A DNA stretch of 64,000 nt from NCBI RefSeq assembly GCF_000306115.2, contig NZ_AKWX02000020.1, positions 186,001 to 250,000 on the forward strand. The letters are read 5' to 3'. Positions 1 through 8,637 of this stretch are shown one piece after another. The stretch's first letter is position 1, and each line of letters opens with the position of its first letter. A model generated the notes under the pieces. The model was not told where the DNA came from. It searched no databases and was given only the letters and a program-made list of their open reading frames with translations. The translations under genes and the position numbers were made by a program. Source of the DNA: Leptospira wolffii serovar Khorat str. Khorat-H2. GTDB lineage: Bacteria > Spirochaetota > Leptospiria > Leptospirales > Leptospiraceae.

Positions 1-796
1 TGATTTTTTTCTCCCGGATTCCCGGAAGATAGGCTAACGCCCCGATGACCTTTGATTTATTGCAGCCCGTTATCTTAGATCCTAATTTTCCGCAGAAGTC
101 TTTAAAGCCGACCGCTAAGGTTCGATACGGATAGACCTGGTAGCCGTGTCCCGCTCCCCAACCCCATTCCAGGTCGTACAACTCGTAGCGACCATCTCCT
201 GCAAAATGGTATTTCTTTCCGTCTTTCGCGATTCCGCTCCCCTCCCATCGCACTTGCTCGAGGAAGCTCGCAGAGGCTCGGCCGATCTCCTTGCCAGAAG
301 GAGAAAGGACCGCGATTTCAGTACCTGGAAAAGCCTCTTCCAAAGCTAAATGATAAAAGGTAGGATAATAGGCACCGAGACTTATGCTCGCATGAGAATC
401 CAATCCTCTTAGATCTTCTTCCTGTAATAGAAATCGCAAAGCCTTGGGAGAATGGTCTCTTGCGGTCTGCATAGGCCGAAATCCATGTTGGTACGCCAAG
501 GCCTTCAGATTCTTCTTAGGATAATGGCAGAGCCCGCGGGAATGTCTGATTTTCCAGAGCTCGGCTTCCGTTGGATATTCTTCCAAAATTACGGATTCTC
601 CGTGAAAGATCCGAAACGATTCGCTTGCCGAGGAAGAATTGCATACGCATCCTTCCGAGGACTGCAAACAAAGGACTTTGGCGTAAACCGGCTGAGATTG
701 GGAATTTAAGGGAAAAAGGAAAAAGTTGAGGAGAATGAGGACGAATATCCCGCTCCCTATGGGGAGCGGGACGAGATTCTTCCGAAAAGACGGCAA
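1..796 (-). CDS. 3D-domain (MltA C-terminal-like) exported protein, 3' end outside window
   Basis: An uninterrupted reading frame runs leftwards off the window edge. It has no ATG, which is why simple ORF callers would miss it. Using the TTG at 796, the N-terminus is a plausible signal peptide: basic residues (FRKN), then a hydrophobic run (GIFVLILLNFFLFPL). Further in come GAYYPTFYHLALEEAFPGTE, RWEGSGIAKDGKKYHFAG, GYQVYPYRTLAVG and KLGSKI. This order (a YY element, a conserved G-G-rich stretch, then PYRTLAV and LGSKI) resembles the 3D domain of MltA-like lytic transglycosylases, where the sequence usually reads PYRTIAVDP...PLGS. The defining Asp-rich end would lie outside the window. The frame starts 2 bases past the stop of the lysine-rich gene, so the two are probably co-transcribed. 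The start is uncertain because a perfect 9-bp hairpin (749-770) lies inside the first codons. The family call is moderate. Confidence 0.6.
   Translation of the reverse strand, partial: MPSFRKNLVPLPIGSGIFVLILLNFFLFPLNSQSQPVYAKVLCLQSSEGCVCNSSSASESFRIFHGESVILEEYPTEAELWKIRHSRGLCHYPKKNLKALAYQHGFRPMQTARDHSPKALRFLLQEEDLRGLDSHASISLGAYYPTFYHLALEEAFPGTEIAVLSPSGKEIGRASASFLEQVRWEGSGIAKDGKKYHFAGDGRYELYDLEWGWGAGHGYQVYPYRTLAVGFKDFCGKLGSKITGCNKSKVIGALAYLPGIREKKI
749..770. repeat. perfect 9-bp inverted repeat with 4-nt loop
   Basis: CCCGCTCCC, a TATG loop, then GGGAGCGGG. It lies just after the lysine-rich histone-like gene on the minus strand. There is no T-run on either side, so it is not a standard intrinsic terminator. 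If the downstream gene starts at the TTG at 796, the hairpin is inside its first codons. Confidence 0.75.
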
Positions 797-797
797 C

Positions 798-1073
798 TTA
801 GTTGTTGCTGTCTCCTTCGCTCGAACCGCCGAATCCTCCGGAAGGAAACAGGCTAGGAGCAGGCGTAGGCTCGGGAGTTGCAACCGGAGCTGCAGGACGT
901 ACTACCGGTTTAGAAGCTGGCTTCTTAACCGCTTTCTTTACCGGCTTTTTAGCAACTTTTTTCTTAGCTGCTTTCTTTTTGGGGGCCTTGACGAGCTTTT
1001 TCTTAGCTACTTTCTTTTTCGCCGCTTTCTTCTTAGGTGCGGCTTTCTTCTTTGCTTTCTTCTTAGCTACCAT
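798..1073 (-). CDS. lysine/alanine-rich histone H1-like protein
   Basis: A 91-residue, extremely basic protein. The first about 55 residues are almost only K, A, V and P in repeats such as AKKK, PKKK and KKPVKK. A proline-rich linker follows, then a short acidic/polar tail (GGSSEGDSNN). This composition is typical of bacterial proteins resembling the C-terminal domain of eukaryotic histone H1, which bind DNA nonspecifically and are thought to help compact the nucleoid. The start at ATG 1073 is preferred over an upstream GTG (1151) because AAGGAG lies 8 bases before it and the low-complexity domain begins right there. Repeat number in such genes often varies between strains. The structural call is secure; the exact role is inferred from composition. 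Confidence 0.8.
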   Translation of the reverse strand: MVAKKKAKKKAAPKKKAAKKKVAKKKLVKAPKKKAAKKKVAKKPVKKAVKKPASKPVVRPAAPVATPEPTPAPSLFPSGGFGGSSEGDSNN

Positions 1074-1223
1074 GGTAGATACTCCTTGTATCTGGGGGGA
1101 AATCTTTCCGTTATTCCTAGAGTAAATTTCCACTCGTAAGACTTCGACCAAAAAGAGTAAAACCTTTTTTCATTTTCTTTCTTTAAAGCATGCTAAACCA
1201 TTCGTAACGAAACATCGATTACA

Positions 1224-3332
1224 CTAACTCGCACTCAACGAGTACCCGAAACCGGGAAGACTCTCCTCCGGAGTTCTCAATCGATGGCTGATTAAGTACG
1301 TTTTCACTAGTCCTTTCCCTTTTACTTCGATCTTTCCCCTCTCAGTTAGAGCAAAATCGGAACGGATTAGATCCGCAGTCGATTCTGTGACTTGAATTTC
1401 GCCCGCGACTCCGTGGGATTCCATTCTACTGGCGAGATTCACGGCATCTCCCCAGATATCGTAGATGAATTTCTTAGTCCCGATGACTCCCGCAACCACC
1501 GGACCGGTATTGATGCCTATCCTCATACGCAATTTGGTACCCATTTTCTTAAGTCGAAAACGGGAAAGAATCTCCTTCATCTCCCATGCCATATGTGCTA
1601 CTAGCAATGGATGAGCCTCATTGGGTATCGGTAAGCCTCCCACCGCCATATAAGCGTCTCCGATGGTCTTAATCTTCTCCAAACTGTATTTCTCGGCCAA
1701 GGTATCGAAATGCGAAAAGACTTCGTTCAGAATTCTTACCACAGACTCGGGCTTCATGGAGGCCGAAAGACGAGTGAATTCCACGATATCCGCGAATAGA
1801 ATGGACACATTCGGGTAACTATCCGCGATGAGAGCGCTGCTACTCGATTTGGATTTCAATTCCTGAGCTATACTCTCCGGTAATACGTTCAAAAGAAGTT
1901 TCTCGGCCTTGTCCTGCTCGATTCTCACCCGATCGTAGGCCTCGGCAATCTCCGTCCTAGCCTTCTCATTCTCCGATAATGTAGTACGCACCTTATCCAA
2001 TACCAAATTGTAACGTTCCGCGATCTGCCCCACTTCCGTGAAAGGCTCCACCGGAACGTCCGTCCGCAAATCTCCCGTCTTCCTTTGGTAATCCATCGCC
2101 AAAAATAAATCGATGAGTTCCGTGGTGGCCTTATGCTCGGAAATGTTCAAACCCATACGCTCTTCTTCTCCGTCCACCCTGAGCGAAGAAAACCGATTTA
2201 ATAAGTAGAATACCAGCCAGGAAAGACCGAAAGCAAAAGCCCCCACGGAGAAAATTCCCAAGAACTGGATTCCCAATAAAGTGAGTCGATCTATTTTGGG
2301 ATCTATAAGCTGAAGATTTCCGAAGAGTCCTACCGCTACCGTTCCCCAAATTCCTCCTACAAGATGCACTGGAATTGCTCCGACAGCGTCGTCTATTTTC
2401 CATCTTTCGAGAAGTTTTTCAGCAGGAAGAACGAACGAGCCGGCGATACTTCCGATCAAAGCGGCCTGAGTAGGAGTAAAACAATCCGCTCCCGCGGTGA
2501 TCGCTACTAGTCCCGCTAAGGAACCGTTCAAAGGAGCGGTGGCTTCCGGAAATCCTTTCACCACCCATGCGATGAGCATGGCGACCGTCATGGAGAAGCC
2601 CGAGGAGATGATGGTATTTAGGATAATACCCGGAACTTTTTCATTGAATCCTAATGTACTCCCTCCGTTGAATCCCATCCAACCGAACCATAAGAGTATC
2701 CCTCCTAACATCGCCATGGGAAGATTGCTTCCAGTCACCTGCTTAGGACTTTCGTTTTCGGGAAATCTTCCGATTCTAGGACCTACGACTATGAGAAGAG
2801 CCAGAGAAACCCAACCTCCCACGCTATGCACTAGGGTCGAGCCCGCAAAATCGTGGAAGCCCTTCATCGCAAGCCAACCGTGTTGCTCCTCACTCAGACT
2901 TCCTCCCCAGCACCAATGTCCTGCGATCGGGTAAATGATTCCTGAAATCAAGGCTGTGGCTATCAGATAAGATTGGAACTTCAATCTTTCCGCTACGGCT
3001 CCGGAAACGATGGTAGCCGAAGTTCCGCAGAACACCAATTGGAATAAGAAGAATGTGGGAGGCCAAGCATTACCGGCGGGAAAATCGGGAGAAAATAAAT
3101 TGGTCCCGATAATTCCGTTCCAACTCATCCCGAACATGAGTCCGAACCCGAAGGTATAGAAGAGAAGAGTCGCTACTCCGAAGTCGGCAACGTTCTTGAT
3201 CGCCACATTGATGGAATTTTTCGCCCGGGTCAGTCCCGATTCCAAAACCAGGAACCCTCCCTGCATGATCAAAACCAATCCGGAACAAACCAAGACCCAG
3301 AGTATATCGATTAGGCTTTTCTCCACCGACAT
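1224..3332 (-). CDS. ammonium transporter fused to class III adenylate cyclase
   Basis: 702 residues. Residues 1-385 are a complete Amt/MEP/Rh channel with the twin histidines of the conduction pore visible at H169 (GSTLVHSVGG) and H323 (IPVHLVGG). A linker and coiled coil (about 400-490, with a HAMP-like EVGQIAERYN stretch) leads to a class III cyclase domain (about 505-680). The two metal aspartates are D515 (FADIVEFT) and D559 (TIGDAYMAVGG). The base-selecting pair is K555 and D625 (YDIWGDAVN), the combination that selects ATP rather than GTP. The transition-state residues N632 and R636 (VNLASRMES) are present, so the domain should be an active adenylate cyclase. The fusion implies that ammonium binding or flux sets cytoplasmic cAMP. 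No P-II (glnK) gene is adjacent, which is usual for stand-alone amtB. Monocistronic as far as seen. Confidence 0.93.
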   Translation of the reverse strand: MSVEKSLIDILWVLVCSGLVLIMQGGFLVLESGLTRAKNSINVAIKNVADFGVATLLFYTFGFGLMFGMSWNGIIGTNLFSPDFPAGNAWPPTFFLFQLVFCGTSATIVSGAVAERLKFQSYLIATALISGIIYPIAGHWCWGGSLSEEQHGWLAMKGFHDFAGSTLVHSVGGWVSLALLIVVGPRIGRFPENESPKQVTGSNLPMAMLGGILLWFGWMGFNGGSTLGFNEKVPGIILNTIISSGFSMTVAMLIAWVVKGFPEATAPLNGSLAGLVAITAGADCFTPTQAALIGSIAGSFVLPAEKLLERWKIDDAVGAIPVHLVGGIWGTVAVGLFGNLQLIDPKIDRLTLLGIQFLGIFSVGAFAFGLSWLVFYLLNRFSSLRVDGEEERMGLNISEHKATTELIDLFLAMDYQRKTGDLRTDVPVEPFTEVGQIAERYNLVLDKVRTTLSENEKARTEIAEAYDRVRIEQDKAEKLLLNVLPESIAQELKSKSSSSALIADSYPNVSILFADIVEFTRLSASMKPESVVRILNEVFSHFDTLAEKYSLEKIKTIGDAYMAVGGLPIPNEAHPLLVAHMAWEMKEILSRFRLKKMGTKLRMRIGINTGPVVAGVIGTKKFIYDIWGDAVNLASRMESHGVAGEIQVTESTADLIRSDFALTERGKIEVKGKGLVKTYLISHRLRTPEESLPGFGYSLSAS

Positions 3333-3792
3333 AGAACGCCCTCCAAAACTTACGCAAATCTCTTCGTTTATTATTGTAAATTATCGGAAGATCTTCATCG
3401 ATCTCATATACATAGCAAGCGGGAAAAACCTTCTTTAAGGAATGATAATTCGTTTCCCGAGACCTTCTCTCCTGCGCTTTAGAACGGTAAATTCTCCTCA
3501 GATATCGAATCGCCTCCCCCGATTCATATGCTTCTTTGCCCTTCCGCTGAGCTCCGTTCGGCGGTCCGCATGTCTCGATTCACGTCGGAAGATTCTTCTC
3601 CGCTTCTAAATTAGGTAGAAAAATCGATTTTTTTGACCTTTCTAATTTATTTCGAACGTAACGTCCGTTCTACTAAGTCTGATACACAGAGCCCAAGGCA
3701 GGCATTTCGGAGAAGAAAAAAGCCTTTCCCTCTAAAAAGCCTGTTTTAAACAAGGATTAACTCTACAAAAACCTAGACGTTGGTATAATTTC
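3333..3792. other. 460-bp intergenic region between divergent genes
   Basis: No convincing gene on either strand. The minus-strand frame continuing upstream from the Amt gene is open for some distance but resembles no family I know. Near the plus-strand gene there is an AT-rich segment with AAATCGATTT at 3621-3630, TTGACC at 3634-3639, and an inverted repeat GAACG...CGTTC at 3654-3670. A TATAAT lies at 3784-3789, 3 bases before the hydroxyacyl-CoA dehydrogenase ATG. The region probably holds divergent promoters for the two flanking genes. Confidence 0.5.
3654..3670. promoter_or_regulatory. candidate operator, inverted repeat upstream of the beta-oxidation pair
   Basis: GAACGTAACGTCCGTTC is an interrupted palindrome (GAACG, 7 bases, CGTTC) in an AT-rich stretch about 125 bases before the first fatty-acid gene. 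Its size and shape would fit a TetR-type repressor such as those controlling fatty-acid degradation, but no regulator gene is adjacent. The assignment is an inference. Confidence 0.3.
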
Positions 3793-5103
<1,311 letters not shown>

Positions 5104-5121
5104 TAAGGGAGGCAAAACTAT

Positions 5122-6387
5122 ATGAAAGACGCGGTTTACGTACTCGGCGGAGAACAAACGGACTTTCAACGTAACTGGACCAAAGAAGGAAAAACCTTCA
5201 TGTCCTTGTTCCGGGAAGCCGTAAGGGACGGACTCGAAAAAGTCGGCCTGACTCCCGATGAAATCAAAAAATTGAATAAGCAGAATCGTATCGGAGTATT
5301 CGTCGGAAACTTCGACGCGGAGCAATACGCCGTCCAAGGTCACCTAGGTGCATTCTTAACCGAAGTGGATCCTTGCTTCTTCGGAGTTCCCGGAGCTCGT
5401 TACGAAGCGGCTTGCGCTTCCGGTTCCGTAGCTCTGGACGCGGCTCAAACAAAACTTCGTGCGAAAGACTACGACGTAGCTATCGTAGTAGGAATGGAAA
5501 TTATGAAAACGGTTTCTTCTTCCGTAGGTGGGGACTTCCTAGGAACAGCCGCTTATTACGAAAAAGAAGCTCGCGGGATCCAATTCCCTTTCCCTAAACT
5601 TTTCGGAAAGCTGGCGGACGTTCTATTAGAACGTTATAAATTGGATGAGAAACGTTACATGGCGGCTCTTGCGGAAATTTCCCGTATCAATTACGCCAAC
5701 GCAAAACGCAATCCCAAGGCTCAAACCCGTTCCTGGTTCATGAACAAAGAACACGCTAACGAAAGAGGCGGTTCCTTCAATATGGCCGTAGGCGGACGCT
5801 TGGCGATCACCGACTGTTCCCAAGTAACCGACGGAGCGGCCTTAGTCGTTCTCGCGAACAAAAACTACGCGGAAGAATTCGCAAAGAAGAAAGGAACCAA
5901 ACTTTCCGCTTATCCTAAAATCAAGGGATGGGGTCATAGAGTCGCTCCTATCACTTTCGACGGAAAAGTTGCCGAATCCAAAGGAGACAAATGGGTGCTT
6001 CCTTGGACCAGACAAACCGTGAAAGACGCTTACGATCGTTCCGGATTGAACACCAAGGACATCGACGTTTTCGAAACTCACGACTGTTTCACGTCTTCCG
6101 AATATGCGGCGATCTCCGCTTTCGGAATCACCCAACCGGGCAAGGAACACGAGGCGATCGAAGACGGAGTCATCGACTTCGACGGTAAAAAGCCTATCAA
6201 TCCGTCCGGCGGTCTAATCGGAGCAGGACACCCGGTAGGAGCTTCCGGAGTTCGTATGATGCTCGATATCTACAAACAAGTTACCGGAACTGCCGGCGAC
6301 TACCAAGTAGAAGGAGCCAAAAACGGACTGATGCTCAATATCGGAGGATCGGCCACCACCAACTACGTATTCGTAGTAGGAAAATAA
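5122..6387 (+). CDS. thiolase family acetyl-CoA acyltransferase
   Basis: 421 residues. The acylated cysteine is in [15 protein letters not shown]. The C-terminal catalytic region has [16 protein letters not shown] and [20 protein letters not shown], holding the second Cys/His pair, and GLMLNIGGS near the end. The HDCF element is more typical of SCP-2-type thiolases than of FadA. It would cleave 3-ketoacyl-CoA with CoA to finish the beta-oxidation round begun by the upstream dehydrogenase. AAGGGAGG is placed just before the ATG, and an intrinsic terminator lies 25 bases past the stop, so the pair forms a two-gene operon. The precise chain-length preference cannot be read from the sequence. Confidence 0.88.
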   Translation: MKDAVYVLGGEQTDFQRNWTKEGKTFMSLFREAVRDGLEKVGLTPDEIKKLNKQNRIGVFVGNFDAEQYAVQGHLGAFLTEVDPCFFGVPGARYEAACASGSVALDAAQTKLRAKDYDVAIVVGMEIMKTVSSSVGGDFLGTAAYYEKEARGIQFPFPKLFGKLADVLLERYKLDEKRYMAALAEISRINYANAKRNPKAQTRSWFMNKEHANERGGSFNMAVGGRLAITDCSQVTDGAALVVLANKNYAEEFAKKKGTKLSAYPKIKGWGHRVAPITFDGKVAESKGDKWVLPWTRQTVKDAYDRSGLNTKDIDVFETHDCFTSSEYAAISAFGITQPGKEHEAIEDGVIDFDGKKPINPSGGLIGAGHPVGASGVRMMLDIYKQVTGTAGDYQVEGAKNGLMLNIGGSATTNYVFVVGK

Positions 6388-6411
6388 GTTCTTTCCGCAA
6401 AAAAAGAATGG

Positions 6412-6437
6412 AAAGCCCGGCAACCCCGGGCTTTTTT
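6412..6437 (+). terminator. intrinsic terminator after the thiolase gene
   Basis: AAAGCCCGG, a 5-base loop, CCGGGCTTT, then a run of T. It closes the dehydrogenase-thiolase operon. Confidence 0.93.
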
Positions 6438-6457
6438 CATTTATACGGGAGATGCGA

Positions 6458-6892
6458 ATGGGTTTACGCACGGCAAAAGATTGGAATCAGTTTTTACTCA
6501 GATTTTTCGTAGCTCTCGGGATCTGGGAAATCGCTTCGGTCACTCTTCGCACCTTATTATTCTCCGTTTTCTATTATGATCCTAACTTAAAATCCTTCTT
6601 CGTGCCAGTATCTCAAATCGTTTGGGTTGGACCGATCGTTGCGGACCTATTGCAGGTATTTTTCTTAGGGGTCATCGTCTCTTTAGCAAGACCTTCCCTC
6701 CCTTACGGGATCATCGGAGGTTTACTCGTAGGAATGCTCTTCTCCGTAGCCGCCTATGCCGCTCCCGCCCTAGCAATCTCCCAATTTACGGGAGCCTTTC
6801 CGGTTAAGATCGTTTGGCTTTGGGTATTCTACCAAACGATTCTAACGTTGATCACGAGCCTTGCATTCTCCTTTACCGCCGAAGAAGAATAA
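6458..6892 (+). CDS. four-helix membrane protein of unknown function
   Basis: 144 residues. About four hydrophobic segments can be seen (FFVALGIWEIASVTLRTLLF, VGPIVADLLQVFFLGVIVSL, GIIGGLLVGMLFSVAAYAA and VWLWVFYQTILTLITSLAF), with an acidic tail EEE. Start 6458 is preferred over ATG 6452 because GGGAG at 6447-6451 is then 6 bases away. It sits alone between a terminator and the next gene string. I do not recognise a family. Confidence 0.75.
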   Translation: MGLRTAKDWNQFLLRFFVALGIWEIASVTLRTLLFSVFYYDPNLKSFFVPVSQIVWVGPIVADLLQVFFLGVIVSLARPSLPYGIIGGLLVGMLFSVAAYAAPALAISQFTGAFPVKIVWLWVFYQTILTLITSLAFSFTAEEE

Positions 6893-6998
6893 TCGAATCC
6901 CCTAGAACAATTCCCTAAATCGATCTTTCCCGGGAGGGAATCCGACAAACTCCGGGTCCAATTCGGTATCTGAGGAAAGCGATTCCGCATTCGGGAAA

Positions 6999-7511
6999 AT
7001 GAGAACGATCGGCGCCATTCTGGTTCTTCTTATCTGTTATCCGGTATTCTCCCAAAAAGAGAATGCGATTCGGATTCCCAATATTCCTTTGTACACACTG
7101 GACCTGGAAAGAAAGACCCTCTACCAAGAATTGGATCGGTTAGGTAATTCGGACTTAGTCGTCGTGAACTTCACGAGTTCAGATTGTCCTCCTTGCAAAG
7201 AGGAGGTTCCTAAGCTTCTCGAATATTCTAGAAAATGGAACTCGGATCCCAAACGGATTCACCTCCATCTTTGGATCGTATTCTTAGGCGACGATTCCGA
7301 CTCGGCCTCTAAGTTCGCTTCGGAACTAGGCGTCCAAAATAAATCCGCGGTATTCTTTGATCGTTTGCAAACTAGTATGAGAATTCTGGAATTTCCCGGG
7401 ACCCCCACGACATTCTTACTTCGAAATAAGAATATTCTCTTCAGAGAATACGGTTATACGAACGAGAACTGGAATAAACTCGTTTCGTTATTGGAAAGCC
7501 AAAGGAGATAG
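6999..7511 (+). CDS. exported thioredoxin-like (TlpA/ResA-type) protein
   Basis: 170 residues. A signal peptide (MRTIGAILVLLICYPVFS) is followed by a thioredoxin fold with active-site motif SSDCPPCKEEVPKL (CPPC) and the cis-proline region EFPGTPTTFLL. Exported TlpA/ResA-type proteins reduce or exchange disulfides in the periplasm, for example during cytochrome c assembly or protection of envelope proteins. The next gene starts 1 base after the stop, so it opens a four-gene string of envelope proteins. The substrate is unknown. Confidence 0.82.
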   Translation: MRTIGAILVLLICYPVFSQKENAIRIPNIPLYTLDLERKTLYQELDRLGNSDLVVVNFTSSDCPPCKEEVPKLLEYSRKWNSDPKRIHLHLWIVFLGDDSDSASKFASELGVQNKSAVFFDRLQTSMRILEFPGTPTTFLLRNKNILFREYGYTNENWNKLVSLLESQRR

Positions 7512-7512
7512 A

Positions 7513-8637
7513 ATGAGATTTTTCTTCGGATCCGTTTCCTTGCTTTTTATGGTATTCGTCTCCCTAAATTGTCGCTTCGAGACCGTTAGAGAGACTCCCA
7601 CCCGAAACGGATTCGTGACTGTGGAATCTTCCGGAACGGATCGGGAAGATGCGATCCGCAACGCGAAACTTTCCATGATAGACAGCATCTTAGGAGAATG
7701 GATAGAATCAGAATCCATTTTTCTGGATTCAGGTTCCAGAAGCTTTATCATACAATCTTCCCGAGAAGGATTCATACGAGAATTTATAATTCTATACGAG
7801 CAAAAGAAAGATTCCCTCTATAGGATCCAAGCCTCCGGATATGTGGATCAAAAAATCACACGTGACGCCTTAGAGGAAAGATACCGACTCTTAGGAAAAC
7901 CTAGGATGCTCGTTTTTATTTCCGAAAATGTAGGAGCTCCAACATTCGAAGGCGGAACGGAAAGCCGATTGATTTCCCTACTTTCCGGATTCGAAATCAA
8001 GGATAGCGATTCTCTTAAAAAAAATCCGAAACTGGGAGTCGCCAGATCCGATTTGGAAGTAGCGAAGAGAATAGCAAGGCAGGAGAACTGCGAACTTCTG
8101 TTATTCGGAAGCTTCGAATCCAGACAAGGAGATCCTCTCGTGGAAGGCTCCACTATGAGAGCGACGTTCGCCAACTTGCAATACAAACTGATCGAAACGG
8201 AAACTTCCAGAGTACTCGCTTCGGATCGATTGGAAGGTGGAAAGCCGGCAATCGATTTAAAATACGGAACGGAAAAAGCAAGAGAGGAGATTCTTTCCCG
8301 CCTGGTGCCCGACTTAAAGAGAAAGCTAGCGGAGGAATGGAAGCGGGGTTATTCCATTCTGATAGATATCGATAGACTTTCTTACGACGCTTTCGTGGAT
8401 TCGGAAATGGCGAATCGAATCCGATCTTTACGAGGAGTCAATTTCGTATCCGAAAGAGGAAAGGATTCCTCCGGAAAGATCAGTCTACAAGTGGAAGCCC
8501 TATTTAACGGGGCTAGGCTCTATTCTCTTTTACGGGAATTCCAATCGGATCTGGGACTTTCTTTGGTAGGTAAAGAGATCAAAGGAAATTACCTCAGAAT
8601 CGACGCAGTACCCATTCCAGGAAATATCCGAAAATGA
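7513..8637 (+). CDS. lipoprotein of unknown function (LPP20/FlgT-like N-terminal features)
   Basis: 374 residues. The signal peptide ends in a lipobox (FMVFVSLNC, acylated Cys about residue 20). After it, a stretch of the type GTDREDAIRNAKLSMIDSILGEWIESES and GFIREFIILYEQKKDSLYRIQASGYVD resembles the beta-alpha modules of LPP20/FlgT-type envelope proteins, which typically read AxxNA...I...G and end in V.GYV. The middle holds a possible TolB-like nucleotide-free fold (AKRIARQENCELLLFGSFES). It overlaps the ankyrin gene by ATGA and is therefore translationally coupled to it. The family likeness is a weak impression. Confidence 0.75.
   Translation: MRFFFGSVSLLFMVFVSLNCRFETVRETPTRNGFVTVESSGTDREDAIRNAKLSMIDSILGEWIESESIFLDSGSRSFIIQSSREGFIREFIILYEQKKDSLYRIQASGYVDQKITRDALEERYRLLGKPRMLVFISENVGAPTFEGGTESRLISLLSGFEIKDSDSLKKNPKLGVARSDLEVAKRIARQENCELLLFGSFESRQGDPLVEGSTMRATFANLQYKLIETETSRVLASDRLEGGKPAIDLKYGTEKAREEILSRLVPDLKRKLAEEWKRGYSILIDIDRLSYDAFVDSEMANRIRSLRGVNFVSERGKDSSGKISLQVEALFNGARLYSLLREFQSDLGLSLVGKEIKGNYLRIDAVPIPGNIRK

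Noticed and set aside
802..1125. Plus-strand ORF rich in Phe/Ala/Leu
   Set aside because: Antisense shadow of the lysine-rich histone-like gene; low complexity mirrors its codons.
3070..3357. Minus-strand ORF overlapping the Amt gene start
   Set aside because: Other frame of the Amt-cyclase gene; no independent start signal or family.
3343..3600. Minus-strand open frame in the Amt upstream region
   Set aside because: Open but without start signal or recognisable family; not enough to call a gene.
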